A DNA stretch of 64,000 bases from Diprion similis (GCF_021155765.1 NC_060112.1:5580001-5644000); one strand, 5' to 3'. Counted from the first letter of the stretch, positions 38,036-51,100 are shown. Numbers and translations are program-made. Notes: generated by a model from the sequence alone, not told the origin.

Positions 38036-38702
38036 ATTTCCAGTGGGTTTTCAAATAGTTGAAAGTCAAAAATCACAAATTCATAGCACCAAAGTTGTAT
38101 TTGCAGTTTAGTTAATATGCGTTCGTTATTGTAGTACACGTGTTTTGGCGTCAGTGTATACTTCTTAACCAAGTTTCGGTATAACTTAATTATAATATAT
38201 CAAACTAATACATCATTTCAATAACTACATATTATACCTATAATTATCATAAGATATCTGGAATTGATATAGTTAGCATGATCTTTCCAAAAGTATTGGA
38301 GATCGAGCGAAAAAAATTCAATACCATCATCGATCATTTTATAAGAAGCCTGAATAGTATTTAAGAACAAACAAACTGCATAACACATAGCATCAAGCAG
38401 AATATGAACAGTGTTGTATGAGATAATCTTTATTGTTGTTTGTAAGCGCAGTTTAAATTTCGGCCTGCGTTCAGTAGTAAGTTCACGTCTGCAGAATACG
38501 AGATGTGTCATATTGTGCTGTCTAAGTATGACGTAACCTGGAACACAACAAATTATACCTGCATCAATGTTTCTACATTTTCTGTTTATGTTATTAGGTG
38601 TTGATCTTACGATGCTGTTTCTACCATTTTCGCAATACTTTGGGTCCAATGAGTCTAGAAAAGTCCGTTTGAATCGAGTTTGAGACGCAAAGTTCCCCAC
38701 TT
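38036..38702. other. Non-satellite spacer between decayed copies, with a 160-codon minus ORF
   Basis: About 670 bases without satellite landmarks separate the right edge copy from a further decayed copy. A minus-strand ORF (38,700-38,218) of 160 codons covers most of it, with a hydrophobic stretch near its end (YLMIIIGIICSY). I do not recognise it and see no inverted repeat ends. It may be an insertion that split the decayed end of the array, or chance. Confidence 0.35.
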
Positions 38703-39070
38703 GAATAAAAAATAAAGCCTTATCCCTGTGGATTTGGTCAAAATTCCGACGATTTCGAAAAATACCCGAACGAATTGTTTTCGTTGCACTGCGGGCAGCG
38801 AATCAAGAGTCACTGCCAAAAAACAAAATATCGTCTTCGTTATGTCTCTGCTGCTTGTCTGCCCTTCATAATTTCGCTACTGTTGGTCCAACGCTCTCTT
38901 TGGCGCATTTTCTGCATTCCTGGGGGTCTAATTAGTCTACAAAGTATTATACAAATTAACTCCAAGACGAAAGTCTTCTTTCTCAAAATAAAAGTAAGAC
39001 TAGCCTCTTAAAATTTTTGGTGAAAGCTTTGACAATTTTGAATAATGCTGAAATCAATTCTTTGATCCGA
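38703..39070 (+). repeat. Strongly decayed outer satellite copy
   Basis: Landmarks persist in order: CCTGTGGATTTGGTCAAAAT, CCGACGATTTCGAAAAAT, CTGCTGCTTGTCTGCCCTTC, TTGGTCCAACGCTCTCTTTG, GCATTCCTGGGGGTCTAATT, TATACAAATTAACTCCAAGACG and ATGCTGAAATCAATTCTTTG. It again carries the extra CTGCTGCTTGTC segment of the edge copies. Confidence 0.75.
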
Positions 39071-42000
39071 AATGAAAGAGTTCTCTGCTGCTGATCGCAT
39101 GCACTTTTCGATTACGTTCTCGTAATTTTAAAGGTTCAATTATAATATAGGTCCCTGAGGGTCGGCGCACGTCCGGCTATAAGTTACATGCCATTGTCAA
39201 ATTGTTTAATCGTGGGTAAGCAGCACCGTATATACACAGAGAGTTGCATTGACTCATCGTAGCAGGCGTTGCTTGTTTATACGTTTTACATAAATTGCAC
39301 GAGATGAGCCATGTGCTTTGGTCACCATTAATTATCGACGATATTCAATAGCGACGATTTATTGTCCGGGCAACCGCACACTGTAAACATCGCCTCGCCC
39401 TAACTATTTTTCCGTGAGAGTTCAGTGATTTTTCATATCGAAATGCCCGCTAGCCTGCCCGCTTTTCAGTAGTTTGACCTATAACATACAGAGTGACAGG
39501 CAGCCATCCGGCTACAGACTCTGAAAATTTCAAATTTTAATTTTAACGGAAAACAGTTACAGTGTTTATTTTAACTTGAGTAAAAACTCAGGTAACGATT
39601 TGAAAACTGGTAAGGTTATCATCATAATGATACTAGAACAAAACCTGAAAATTTCAAATTTTTACAATAACAATTTCTTTATAGGAAAGCGGAATAAGAA
39701 TCGATTTCTTCTTATTAATGTAAAATTCAAGAAAAAATGTCTAAATTTATAGGGTTTGTACCTATCATTATAAACAACAACTTTTTCAAGTGTCGAATCG
39801 TTATTTGAGTTAGTTATAAAAAAAAACAGTAACTATACCATTTTTATCTATTCAACTATCTAACCATCTAATTGGCCAACTGGTAAAGATGGCCAACTGG
39901 CTAGTATGGCCAACTAACACGAACTGGCAGTGGAACTGGCTAAGTACAGATTCAGTGCCCACGGCCGGTGCTCTTAAGTGAGCAGTGTTGCCAACGTTCT
40001 CTTTGACAACTTGAATCAAAAAAGTTCCCGCCAATATTTTCTATTTTATCGTCGCGATTAACATGCAACAGAATAGATATTAGAGCAATACCCATATATC
40101 TCTATGATCAGCAGGGAATTAACAAATTGTTGAGAAAAATTGTATTATTTGCAAACAAAATTCCAACAATATAAAATAGTAGTTTATTTGTTTTCTTCTT
40201 TCATAGAAAAAAAACAAGAAGTTCGACCACAGTTCGACATTTATGGTAAACTTGTTTATGGATTCTTTCTTAGGCTTCTCTCTGCAGCTTGTCTGTCGTG
40301 TAGTCGTAGGTGAAATGAAGCATCACGGGTAATTTAAAATTATCAGTACCATACTAGAAACATTGGTTTGAATCTCTTGTTGCCATATATCGCTGCCATA
40401 TATATTGGATATGGTTTTTTCCATCGTTTCGAAGCATTTTGAGAAAATTGAAATCATGAGGGAATAATGCCTGAATAGAAAAACAGTAGACCTCGAGGTG
40501 ACAACAAGATATCGCATTAATTTTATTATTTATATTTATTTTGTTATATGAAACACAATTCTTGAGCGTCCGTTAGGTAAATTAATGTAGTAGTCTGGTA
40601 AATTGGGTTGGGCAAATGGATTTTTTTTGTTACTTATTTCGAAAGTAAAATATATTGACAGTACATTGCAAAAATTTCAGTCCAAAATTCGAAATATTAA
40701 CCAAGTTATAATGAATATTGGAGAGCGTCACGTAGTTGCACGCTGAAGGTCGCCCGGGCCGACAGCTGCAAGTAGTCGGACTCCTCTATTGTTTGCGCGA
40801 AAAAGTTGCCAAGAATTATGCCAACGAAGAAATTGAAGGTAAATCATACGCCCTAGGCATAGACGATGAATGAAGAATGAGTTTTAAAAAAAATCTGTTA
40901 TTAAACTTTCAAACGCGTTTTTCTGAAAACAACGTTTTTTCGGGTGAAAAGAAATTTTATATCTGACTGATTGGTCTCAAATTTTTACACGTCATTCTAC
41001 ACTTCAGTAGTTCTCGTCGGGACTAGAACTTTCTTTTCATCCCTAACTTTCCATTTTACAGCCCGATTTGTGCCTGAAAAAGATCACTTTTATTTTTCGA
41101 AGTCCGCCATTTTGTTATTTTCTGATAAAATTCAATAATCATAGTTCCAACGACAGCGACAATTCTGTAGATTGATAATCAATTCGGTTTTTTATTTCAG
41201 ATGTCTTCAACCTTTTTTTTTTAAGTGTCTACTTTGATCAATAATAATTAAAATAAAACGTTGTAAAATTAAGTAAAACAAAAATTTATTCGTATCCTTT
41301 ACATGTCAATACTAACATACTAAAAAACAAAACCATTGAATTTTATTTTCCCATAAAAAAATTGCCGATAGACATAAAAACGTGCAAGTTACCAGACTAC
41401 TACCTTACTGCTTGCATTCTCCAAGCTTCTGCACTGCACCACGAATCAAACCACTGCAACAACCAATCAAAATAGACGCCTTAAAAATTTGCGCAAAATC
41501 CACACATAAAATTAACATAAAATATGCCTTATATAGACAAATTAATCATTGAAAAATTACAAAATTAACCAGTAATATGGGATCGGTCCTTAGCCACCTT
41601 CCGTGATGTCAAGAAAAAAGAACATGCCTACAAAGAAATATTTCCAGTAATGTCGTTGCAGTACACAAGACTTTTTTGATGAGATATTCATTTTCATCCA
41701 TTCTCGACAAGGTTCGTTAGATTATTCAATCTGTCTTAAAACTTGAAATGTCAGATCTTTCTACACTGTAATACCTACGATTTGTGAACGCTGTTCTGCA
41801 ATACCACTCATCTACCACTTTACGTCGCACTACTACCCCTACCACTGCACTAAGTCGATTGTGAATGATACTTAAGACTGTGTGATACCGCAAATTGTAT
41901 GCGATAAATTTCAATAATTCGAATACACAGTACCTTCATTTCAAATAGATAAGTTGTGAATAAACGAATAATGAAGCGAGATTCTACATCGGCAATAATA

Positions 42001-42894
42001 TTATTATTTGAGTTACGAAGTACCTCATTATTCAAATATAATTAATATCAACCTCTTTTTTTAATTGTTGGGGTCTATTGCGTTGACATTAAAGACTACA
42101 ATCCAATAGTATAATTACCTATTTCCCCAAAACAAAACTTTATCATGGATCGAGAATGAACACGAATTACTAACACAATGATGAAGTAGATATAGATATT
42201 GCACGAGGTAATGCACTAGGTCTTGGAGTAATTCAAGCAAGGTTTATTTTGACGTTCAGACGCTTAGGTTTTTTGTTAATTAGATATAGGTATGTCGGCA
42301 TCTTTTCTTAGCAATTGCTGACATTTTCTATACAGATAATTTATTATAATTTGATTTTTTATTATATTTTTGATGATGTTTTCTACGCTTCCTCTCCATA
42401 CATTGTTGGGAAGAACCGAAGAAAACTCATTGTGATAATGCTTCCGGATTTCTCTTGTAAGCTGAGCAATGATTGGCTGTTGTAAGATTTTCTCACACGG
42501 CAACACTGCCTGGCTCAGCGCGTTCAAAAATTATCGTACGTCACTAGACGTATGCGACTAACCAAGTTCGAGTCGCATGCGATTTGGTCTATGCGATAAT
42601 TATCGCACGAATTCGAGAATAGGCCTCACACAACACGACACAGTGATTTCATTGTCGTATTCCGTTAGATCCGACCAATGAATTCGCTTAGTGTAGAGTT
42701 GTGTTAGAAAATTGACGTAAAAGGAAACCGCTCTTTTCCAATGATTTATTTTTGATGTGACGTCATGTTCTGTGACGTAGGCTACGACTGAACCGAATAG
42801 GCCAAGCTGCGGTTGGTTATACCTGTAACTTGTTTGAAATCCTCGTTCGGTTCAGAACATTTGCAATACTTTGCTAGATTCGTTACCAGTCACA
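39071..42894. other. Intergenic region between the satellite and PDCD5
   Basis: AT-rich, no confident gene. Minor features: imperfect short repeats of GGCCAACTGG around 39,872-39,915, two copies of TGAAAATTTCAAATTTT near 39,519 and 39,645, and a possible lone first exon at about 40,828 (ATG then six codons and GTAAAT) with no partner exon that I can find. The PDCD5 promoter lies at the right end. Confidence 0.4.
42592..42607. promoter_or_regulatory. 16-bp perfect palindrome upstream of PDCD5
   Basis: TGCGATAATTATCGCA is its own reverse complement. It lies about 290 bases before the PDCD5 start, in a patch rich in related pieces (GTCGCATGCGAT at about 42,572, ATTATCGTACG at about 42,530). It could be a dimeric transcription factor site; no factor is recognised. 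Confidence 0.3.
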
Positions 42895-43867
42895 ATGGCT
42901 GATCCGGAGTTAGAAGCGATCCGTCAGCAGCGATTAGCCCAATTACAATCACAATACAAGGTATCAAGAATTTTTTTCCACCCGGCCTTCAGCGGTGCAA
43001 TTTTACGTGGTTTCCTTTCGTGAAAATGTCACTCGGTAATTTATTTATCTTACCGATTCAATTTGTTGATCGATATTACAACTTACACGCTGTTTTCTCA
43101 TATCACTGATTTAGTTATATCCTTTCACCGTCTCACTTACCATTAAACAAATGTCGATGAAGTTCTTTTAGTATCAGTTAGTTCATAGGTTATGTTATAA
43201 ATCCATTCATGATCACAACAATCATTTGGTTGTAACAAGCATTGATTCTTTTATTTAATGTTTGAAATTTTATGTCATGCATATTTAATACGTAGGGTGG
43301 CGATGCTTCCAACCAGCAAGCAGCTGAAGAGAAACGACAGCAGGTAGAGGAGATGAGACATTCAATTCTGACGCAAGTACTAGATCAATCAGCCCGAGCA
43401 AGACGTAAGGACAGAAAATAAAGCAATTCATTTCATTTCAAATCTGAGTTCGGAAAAAGTACTGAAATTAAAGACTAAAATGGTTACATTATTTGCATAG
43501 TGAACACGCTACGTCTGGGAAAACCAGAAAAAGGTAAAATGGTGGAAGAAATGCTTCTTAACATGGCACAGCGCGGTCAGTTACCTGGCAAACTTGGAGA
43601 AAAGGAACTCATCGGACTTTTGGAAAGTGTAAATCAGCAGACACAGAGAACAACGACTGTCAAAGTACTAGCTCTTCCAAAATCCTTACAATCATAACTT
43701 TTTCATGCAATTTTTATTTATTCCAAATTAGGGAATAGAACGAGTTCTTTAAAGCATTTGTACTACCAGGTTTTTTACAATTTCGATTCTAACAAGTTAT
43801 TCTCTCTTTACAGTTTGATCGGCGCAGAGCAGCACTGGATTCGGACGACGATATTGATGACTTGTAG
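42895..43867 (+). CDS. PDCD5: Programmed cell death protein 5
   Basis: PDCD5/TFAR19 is a small helical DNA-binding-type protein that moves to the nucleus in apoptosis, binds p53 and Tip60, and binds the chaperonin CCT. The four exons are 42895-42960, 43296-43404, 43501-43664 and 43814-43867 (130 residues, close to the usual 125). The protein opens MADPELEAIRQQRLAQLQSQ, then EEKRQQVEEMRHSILTQVLD and the core ARLNTLRLGKPEKGKMVEEM. It continues QRGQLPGKLGEKELIGLLE and ends FDRRRAALDSDDDIDDL, the acidic tail seen across eukaryotes. The ATG at 42895 is fixed by the conserved N terminus. Identification is firm. Confidence 0.97.
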
Positions 43868-44001
43868 CAAGTCAAACAACGGTTTGTTTAAAAAATTGTT
43901 ATCGCCCACGGCATTGCTGTCAGACAATGTTGACAGGTTACGATAACTAAAACCATTTCGCTAATCAAATTGCAGCGAATATCTCTCGCTATTTATATTA
44001 A

Positions 44002-44007
44002 AATAAA
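44002..44007 (+). terminator. AATAAA polyadenylation signal, PDCD5
   Basis: AATAAA about 135 bases after the PDCD5 stop codon, the first such hexamer downstream that I noticed. Confidence 0.5.
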
Positions 44008-44494
44008 GCACAACTTTTTATGCATTATATAAATAAAACATAAAGAAACTATTGTACGGATACAGAATCTTTTCTCTTTGATCCCCATTATATTGTGAAC
44101 TGGACACTCAAACGTCAAAATCATCATTTTCACCCATCTTTATATATGAAGCTGAAGATACTTGCCGATTCACAGAAAGTTTATATATACATTGTTTTTC
44201 ATAATCAAACTATTTGAAACACTAGATGAGTGTCAAAAATATTAAAACGCCATTTATTCCAGTGGTTTCTTCTTGAAAGTCACTTTGTATAAGAAGTTTT
44301 TGTGAGTGGGCGACTAGCTTCAGTATCATTATTTAAACGAGTTTATGTAACAAATTGACAGTCAGATACAAAACTTTTTTTCATGACATTTCATTGATAA
44401 GAATTGGAGAGTATCTCTTTACTTATTGTACAGTTATTAAATTTTTATTTTTTACTTACACCTATTACATTGTCGCTTGTAACTATGCAATTCT

Positions 44495-46855
44495 CTAATC
44501 TTTCTTCATATGGCTTGATTCTGAAAAAAATTAGAAAGAAAACGTTGAGATTTTTGCTAAAGTGCATTGTAGATTTCACAGCCGTTTCTTACCTTCTTCT
44601 TCGTCGTCATCGGCGTCAAGAATATCAGCACAACAAATACTGTAGCAGATGAGTAAAAGGAAACCAAACGGAAGTCCAAACAAAACCATTGTCAGAATTG
44701 GATTTCCCTTCCACATTTCAGATAGTGTTGTTCTGAATTCGAACCATGATCTGTACATACGCACCAGCCAACCGTTGCCTCCATAAGTCTGTAATTTTTG
44801 AAAAATAATAATATCCGTGTGTTTATTGATTTTGAGATGTGGCGTTATTGTAAAGCAACTTCGTCATAAATTCAGGGAGTATTTCTAACCGGTGCACTAT
44901 CATTGTAGATCTGTTCTAAAAACAATTCGATTGCGTGGGGAGTCAATTTTCGTGGTTCATCTTCCGGGATGTAATGATGACTAGTTGTCGTGTTGATTAC
45001 AATCAAACTCGGCAAAGGTACGATCATCATAGCTATACTGTTTGCCAACTCAGGGTTTGCTATCCAGCCAAACTGAAAATGGCTATAACAATTTACAGCA
45101 ATTATTTTTCTTTCATTGTGTTGATGCACGGATTAAAATTTTTTTCGTCCCTAAAAACTTACTCGTGATATTTATCACGTTTCTTCATTATCACCGCTTG
45201 TACCATATCTCTGAATTCGATCATGTCAGGCTGAATTTCTTCAAGCTGATTCTCCTCCACCACCGCCAAAACCAAATTCTTATTGGTTAAAAATAACTGA
45301 TTTATATTTCCTCGCGTCACTTTTGGAAATGTTGGAAAACGTTCGGCATTCACCCATTTGTACATGGAATCATTTAAGGCTTCGCGGTCATTCCTCTCCT
45401 CTCCTAAAATCCAAACAAAAAATGTGCATTTCTCTACTATTATCCTATGAGTCCCATTATAGAGAGGATAGAAAATAATGTTCACCTGTAAAATGATAAT
45501 GGGAATTCTCCTTGTAAACAAATACCGCAGGAGTATTTTCCGACGGTGCGTGTTTTCCAGCTACATTAGTGTACGACTGATAGAAAAATGCGTGTGGTTG
45601 AAACGTGTCTGCTATTTTATTGTAAGTTTCCTATGTAAAAACATGGTGATTATTAATATTTGAGTAATTTGATGAGCATCTCCTTATTCTTTGATGACAA
45701 ATAACAAAACACTTTACCCAGAGATGTCCGGTCCTTTCTCCGATATATAGAAAATATACATCCTGAGCTTTTTTTATCGCCTCAAAGCTCTGAGTCCTTG
45801 TTATTTCCTGGACTGGTGGTCCGCTCAGTCTCAATGCGAATCTGACTATTTCATCTTTAGTTCTATCCCCGTTGTACACAAATTCTTGATCTCCCTTAAG
45901 GCTGTGTGAAAAGATCTGATTTAAAACATATTTCTGGATAAGATTGCTCTTTGAAATTTACAATTGTCTTTTACTCTATAATCAAAAGTGGAGTGTAAAC
46001 ACACTTACAATAAAATTGTAGGGAACCCATTGATTTTGAAGGCACGAGCGACATTTGTAAATCTTGTACAATCAACGCGGCCGACCCGAATTGATGTTGA
46101 GTGTAAATGCTGAGCTACGTGACCCCATATCGGTTCTAATCTCTTGCAGTGTGCGCACCAAGGTGCATACATCTGAAATAATGAATCGCGGACATAAAGA
46201 AAATAGTTTAGAATACTGCAAGATTTGATTACTCTGGAGCTTCTCATTCAGAGTCAATGCAATATTGCGGTACCCAATTTACTGCCGCATCACTCTGCTC
46301 GAAGGTATCTGATTGTATTGATACTTCTCCTTCTTTTACACCCCAACGTTACCTTCTGTCTTACTAACCATAACCAGCCACTGGCCTTCCTTGTGAATAT
46401 CCATAAATCTGTAATTCAGGGGATGTCACGTTAAAATTATCAGCTATGTTTAATTTTTCAAATGCTCTTACATGAATTTGATAGCAACGAAAAAAATAAA
46501 ATTGTTACGCACCTATCGCTGAGCTCCAACACTCGAGACGCGGCGGTGCTAGCAAATATTGCTGTAAATAAAAACAAGTTATCATTGCAGTAAAGTTTTT
46601 TTCACGAATCATCAATCCCTGCTCGTGTATTCTGTAAATTGAATAAGACCTCAACGAGATTAATTGCCACCGAAGCTTCAGCTCAATGGCTAGCTGGCCA
46701 GCAGGGAGTATTGATTAAATCCGAATTTAGGGTTATGTGTATGGAAGGGGACCGGGAATTTAGCGACGCGAGTCGAAGACATGGCCAATAACATTTGGTG
46801 ATTAATACTTACCGCAAAAGGCGCCGAAAAACGTTATTTTGGGCAAGGAAACCAT
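44495..46855 (-). CDS. TMX3: Thioredoxin-related transmembrane protein 3 (ER disulfide isomerase)
   Basis: TMX3 is a type I ER membrane oxidoreductase of the protein disulfide isomerase family. The ten exons are 46855-46813, 46561-46513, 46408-46369, 46172-46009, 45901-45718, 45630-45486, 45403-45163, 45082-44890, 44788-44593 and 44520-44495 (426 residues; human about 454). Residues 1-23 form a signal peptide (ITFFGAFCAIFASTAAS). The thioredoxin domain carries MYAPWCAHCKRLEP, with active site C50-A-H-C53 instead of the usual CGHC, and GFPTILFLKGD. Inactive thioredoxin-like domains follow (FQFGWIANPELANSI; IPEDEPRKLTPHAIELFLEQ). One membrane span (LTMVLFGLPFGFLLLICYSICC) precedes an acidic tail ending HMKKD, a KK-type ER retrieval signal. 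The intron before the final 26-base exon carries an early stop if retained. The acceptor at 45,083 was chosen because the nearer AG would give a stop. Confidence 0.94.
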
Positions 46856-48109
46856 CCTGCTAAGCTCTGGTACCTCTTGAGGGTTACTCGACCTGAGCAA
46901 CGGACTTTTTCACTCTTCAGCAACTTGGTACCGTCAGTAAAATTCACTCCCTATCTTCCATCCCGTTTCATTTCAAAACTGTCTTCAAACTAGTTGAATA
47001 CTTTTGATAATTTATCCGAACAATTCCTTGTGTGTTTCAATATTATCACATTTTGTATCATCGTTAACCCCGCTCTTACTTTACTTCGACAATCGAATGT
47101 CAAAACGTCACGTAGGTAGGAGTGGATAGAATTAAGAGGACGAGATTCGGCCATAGAATAAAAAAGTTTGAGAAATGCTTCACGTTCAATGACGTTTAAC
47201 TCACTTTGGATCTCTGCAACTTCATGGCGACGGACGCCGGGCGGTTCGATTCGATTCAGCATCGACGAACATTTAAATTTTCGGAAAATTTAGAGATACA
47301 TACGCTTCATCTTGATAGTTTTAGTAAGGTTTATTTATTAATTATTTCCTTGTCATTGAGGTAACGTAACAATTTATGAAAATACGTATAACAATACTTT
47401 TAAACGTTTAATATATCACGTTGAGTTACTTATTTAGTTCAACACAAAGGCGTGTGTAATCGATATTCACTAAATCAATTTCAGGACTCAGCAGTTCCTC
47501 TGCACGGCATTTTCGAGATCTGAGAGAAATTTCAATCAAGATTTTACAGCGATATCATAATTAAGTTGAAGTATATTTCTCTCACACTATGAGGCTCATC
47601 ACGGTATTGTAGACATGTTGGATTCCAAGAAATGAGAATCGTACTTGCTGTAATAGAAACCCTTGGTAAAATAAACACCTTGAGGGGGTGTCCTAGTCAA
47701 TTTCGATATTGTTGTATATATCTCCAAATATTGAAGTCCACGTATTCCAAATGTGAAAAAGGGCTTAACGGCTTCATTCTATGCGCGATTCTGAAGAAAA
47801 ATACTGAAATGCATTTTCTTCATATTCCGGCCTGAATTATGCGAATTTACTACTGCGATAATGACTTCATTCTATGCGCGATTCTGACTGTTAGGCTCTT
47901 TTTCGCGTTTGAGATACGTGGACTTCGATGTTTAGAGATATATACGACACGTCGAAATTGAACAGGGCACCCCTTTAAATACACACCAGTGACTGTGTGT
48001 AAAAGAAAAAGTTTCCTCCGACTTTTACCAAGTAAAGAGGAGGATTTCTCTGTCTGTTACCTTCGATTCATTCCGAAAATCCTATCCATTGCTCGTGTAC
48101 TGCTTGGTC
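46856..48109. other. Intergenic region between TMX3 start and the GH20 gene 3' end
   Basis: A 90-codon minus ORF (47,262-46,990) begins MLNRIEPPGVRRHEVAEIQ. It lies head-to-tail upstream of TMX3, has a donor-like GTGAGT inside it, and shows no known motif; it could be a 5' exon or chance. The rest is AT-rich and holds the inverted-repeat element described separately. Confidence 0.3.
47683..47976. mobile_element. MITE-like hairpin element with long inverted repeats
   Basis: The left arm reads GGGGGTGTCC, TCAATTTCGA, GTATATATCTC, GAAGTCCACGTAT, AAAAAGGGCTTAA. The reverse complement of the right end gives GGGGTGCCCTG, TCAATTTCGACG, GTATATATCTC, GAAGTCCACGTAT, AAAAAGAGCCTAA. The arms are about 85 bases and roughly 80% identical by eye. 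The centre carries a 23-base direct repeat (TTCATTCTATGCGCGATTCT core) at 47,772-47,794 and 47,865-47,887. No coding capacity: a non-autonomous foldback element. Target-site duplication is unclear. Confidence 0.8.
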
Positions 48110-51100
48110 TTATAGATAACAATATCCCTGATTTTGAGCACACCACTCAGGCTGTATACTGTCAGCATTGATTCCTTTCTGTACCATCCTCTCGCGGTGC
48201 CTGAGCATTCGGTGTTCAGCATGAATCCACGATGACTTCGGCTCAGACCATAGCCGTTCAGCAGCTGCAGCCGCACGTGGCCAAAGTCTGCTGTCTATCG
48301 TGGTGCTGTCCGTTTGCTCAGACCATAGTGTAGCCTCGCCGCCTGTCGGCATTATCGTACAATTGTCATATAAATATTCTTTCAGATTGGTTTTTCTATA
48401 ATTTTTTGAAATTCGTTCACTTATCAATGTGTTTTGTACTTGTTTGTGACAGGAGAAAATCGAGTGCGACTCGTGCACACTATATTTTTATTCACTTTAT
48501 TGAACATGACTTAGAAAACGCACCGAGTATGAGGTTTTTCTTATCCGGGCCGAATCCTTGCGATGTAAGAATGGCCAGAGGCGAATTGTCGTACACCACT
48601 TGCCAGCCCTTGTAAGGCGAGCACCAGTTGTTTCCTTCTCCTACCCACGCTCCGAAACTAAAATATGACCAGTAACAAAGGAATGTCCAGGTGATGGTCG
48701 CAAAATATTCTGAATTCAAAACATGGAAAAGTTTAGAGAGAAGTTACTCACCCGCAATCGAGGTACCAGGCGTCGTAGTTAGAAAAAATTACTTTAAAGT
48801 TATTTCTGATCAATCTAGATATGGTTTCGTCTTCGCCGGTTGTCCATATCTGAATGATATACTTCGCAGGATCGAGTATTTTGATATTTTCTGCGTTGGT
48901 CAATCCGCTGGTCCACATTATAATAGGAACTTGTTTCCCGGCGTTGGCTTCAACATACTTTTCAAGAGCCCGAGATTGGAAGTGATCCCAGACTTTGTAA
49001 AAGTCTTTTTCCTTGTGTCCCCATCCCTTTGAGGTCATCCATTCTTTCAGATTATCCGAGGTATTCCAGCAAGCGATGTTGACCTCGTCACCGCCCATGT
49101 GAAATATGTCAGGATCAAAATCAGTTATCATGTCTTTGTATATGCCACCTAAAATTTCATAGACACGATCGCTCGCCGGATTCAATTGACCGCATGGTGG
49201 TTCGACGCAGTATTTTAGCCAGGGCTCCGCTTTGAAGCATACCGTCGTATTGTCTCCAACCTGAACAGTGCGATCAAAAAATTAGCATCCAATCACCAAA
49301 TGCTGTAGAAATGAAAAAATGGACCACAAATTTCAGCCCGTCAGCTCACCCATTGCCAACCCTCGCCGACGTGAGCGGGAGCATCAAACTCAGGCAAAAC
49401 TCTGACTCCGTGTAGTAAACCGTAGTCGACGATTTCCTTGACGTCATCATGGGAATAGACCTTGTTCGGTGAGTAAGCACCATACAGTGAAAATTTGGGG
49501 TGGGTACGACTTTCGTACGGAAAACTGTGAGAGTCCGTTATGTGCCAATGGAACGTGTTCAATTTGTTCATTCCCATGCCTTCGATCGTTCTCCGTATAG
49601 TCAGCTTGTCTACGAAGTTTCGGGACGTGTCTAAAAGGATTCCTCGGTAAGGATAAACCGGCCCATCGACTATGTACGCATCTCGGACTATCTGAATCTC
49701 ATTTTGAAGATCATTGTATACTATCAGCTGCGACAGGGTTGTCAAACCATGTCTTGCCCCGAAATAACTTCGGGCGTCTATCGAAGCGTTCAACTATAAC
49801 AGAAGTCACATAGGTTTCATAGGAAACTTGTCGGAAGTTATGAAACTTCGAAAATATTGCATATATTTTTATAGGGGTTGACGTCTTCGTCTGCGGCACA
49901 ATAATAGTTTTGAATTGGATTTACTCGCAAACAAACTTCCCAAGTTTCATGAAACTTTTACATCAATTTGTAATTATTGAAAATGATAAACAAGTTCTGT
50001 TTTCAGAATTTCTTCATCATTTTCGGCAAACGTATGGATTCTCTTTAAGGCAGCTTACCCTGCCATCAGCAAGCTCAAATATTTGCAGAATATAGCTTTC
50101 GTCGGTTTCCAGGGTCAGTTTGACATTCCCAGATGAAATTCTTGGACCCAGATGAACGATCAGCCCTCTTCCGCCGCTTTTTAGTCGATCGCTACCCATG
50201 GCCCGTAAATCGTTCTTCAACATTTCGATATTCTTAGCAATCAGTGAAGAACTCTCAGTTTTCGCTGACGATGAGTCGTGCAAATGAATTTCATTCGGAT
50301 TTAATTGGAGAACGAAATTTCCCAGGGATAAATGCCCCGTTGGCCGCGGCCACAGGGCACCAGCTTCTCCGCAAAATAATTGGCATACGTCTAGCGATAA
50401 TGGTGTTTTTATTTTTGGCGTTGCTTGTATCTTCTGGCAATTACCTGCCTTGCATTCGTACGACCATGGTGAGCTGAAAGTTAATGAGTAATTCCTTTGT
50501 TTAGCAGGGATGCCGATTAGCGTTGGAGGAAAATTTTACCTTCAAATGCAAAGATGCTTCACGGAATTTGTATACATTTGGTACTTTGTGGATATTTCAC
50601 GTAAATTACATCTCATGTATTTATCTATAACGTTTTGGAAATTCCAAAATCTCATTAAGCATTTTTAAATGGAAGACTCTAATCGTTATAACTCGATATA
50701 TCCTAGATGAAAATTTATCACATGTTGTGCAACAAAATTTTCCGTCATTAAAATAAAAAAATTGTCTATCGGACTATTATTGCCTGGCCATGTTAGTTTA
50801 TACATGCAATCGAAGGTTTGGAGGTATACCGGCGATGCATCATGCAGACGCAGTTTACTTGAAAATAATCGGCGGACGTTCATCTTGGACCTTGACTGGA
50901 CATTGGGGTCAAGAAACAGCGCAAAGAAATTCACGATACGCGGAGAAAAGAAAAAGAAAAGATTTTACTCAAAACTGCAGGAAAAGAGGGACACTTCAAG
51001 GTTTTTGGTAAAAGATAGCTATGTCAACTATATTATTTACTCCAGATGTAGCAGATTTTACTCTGCACGCAATGGTGTTCACTGCGTCTAGAGTAAATTC

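Noticed and set aside
40828-40848. Possible first coding exon (ATG, six codons, GTAAAT)
   Set aside because: No downstream exon in a matching frame could be found before PDCD5, whose own start is secure.
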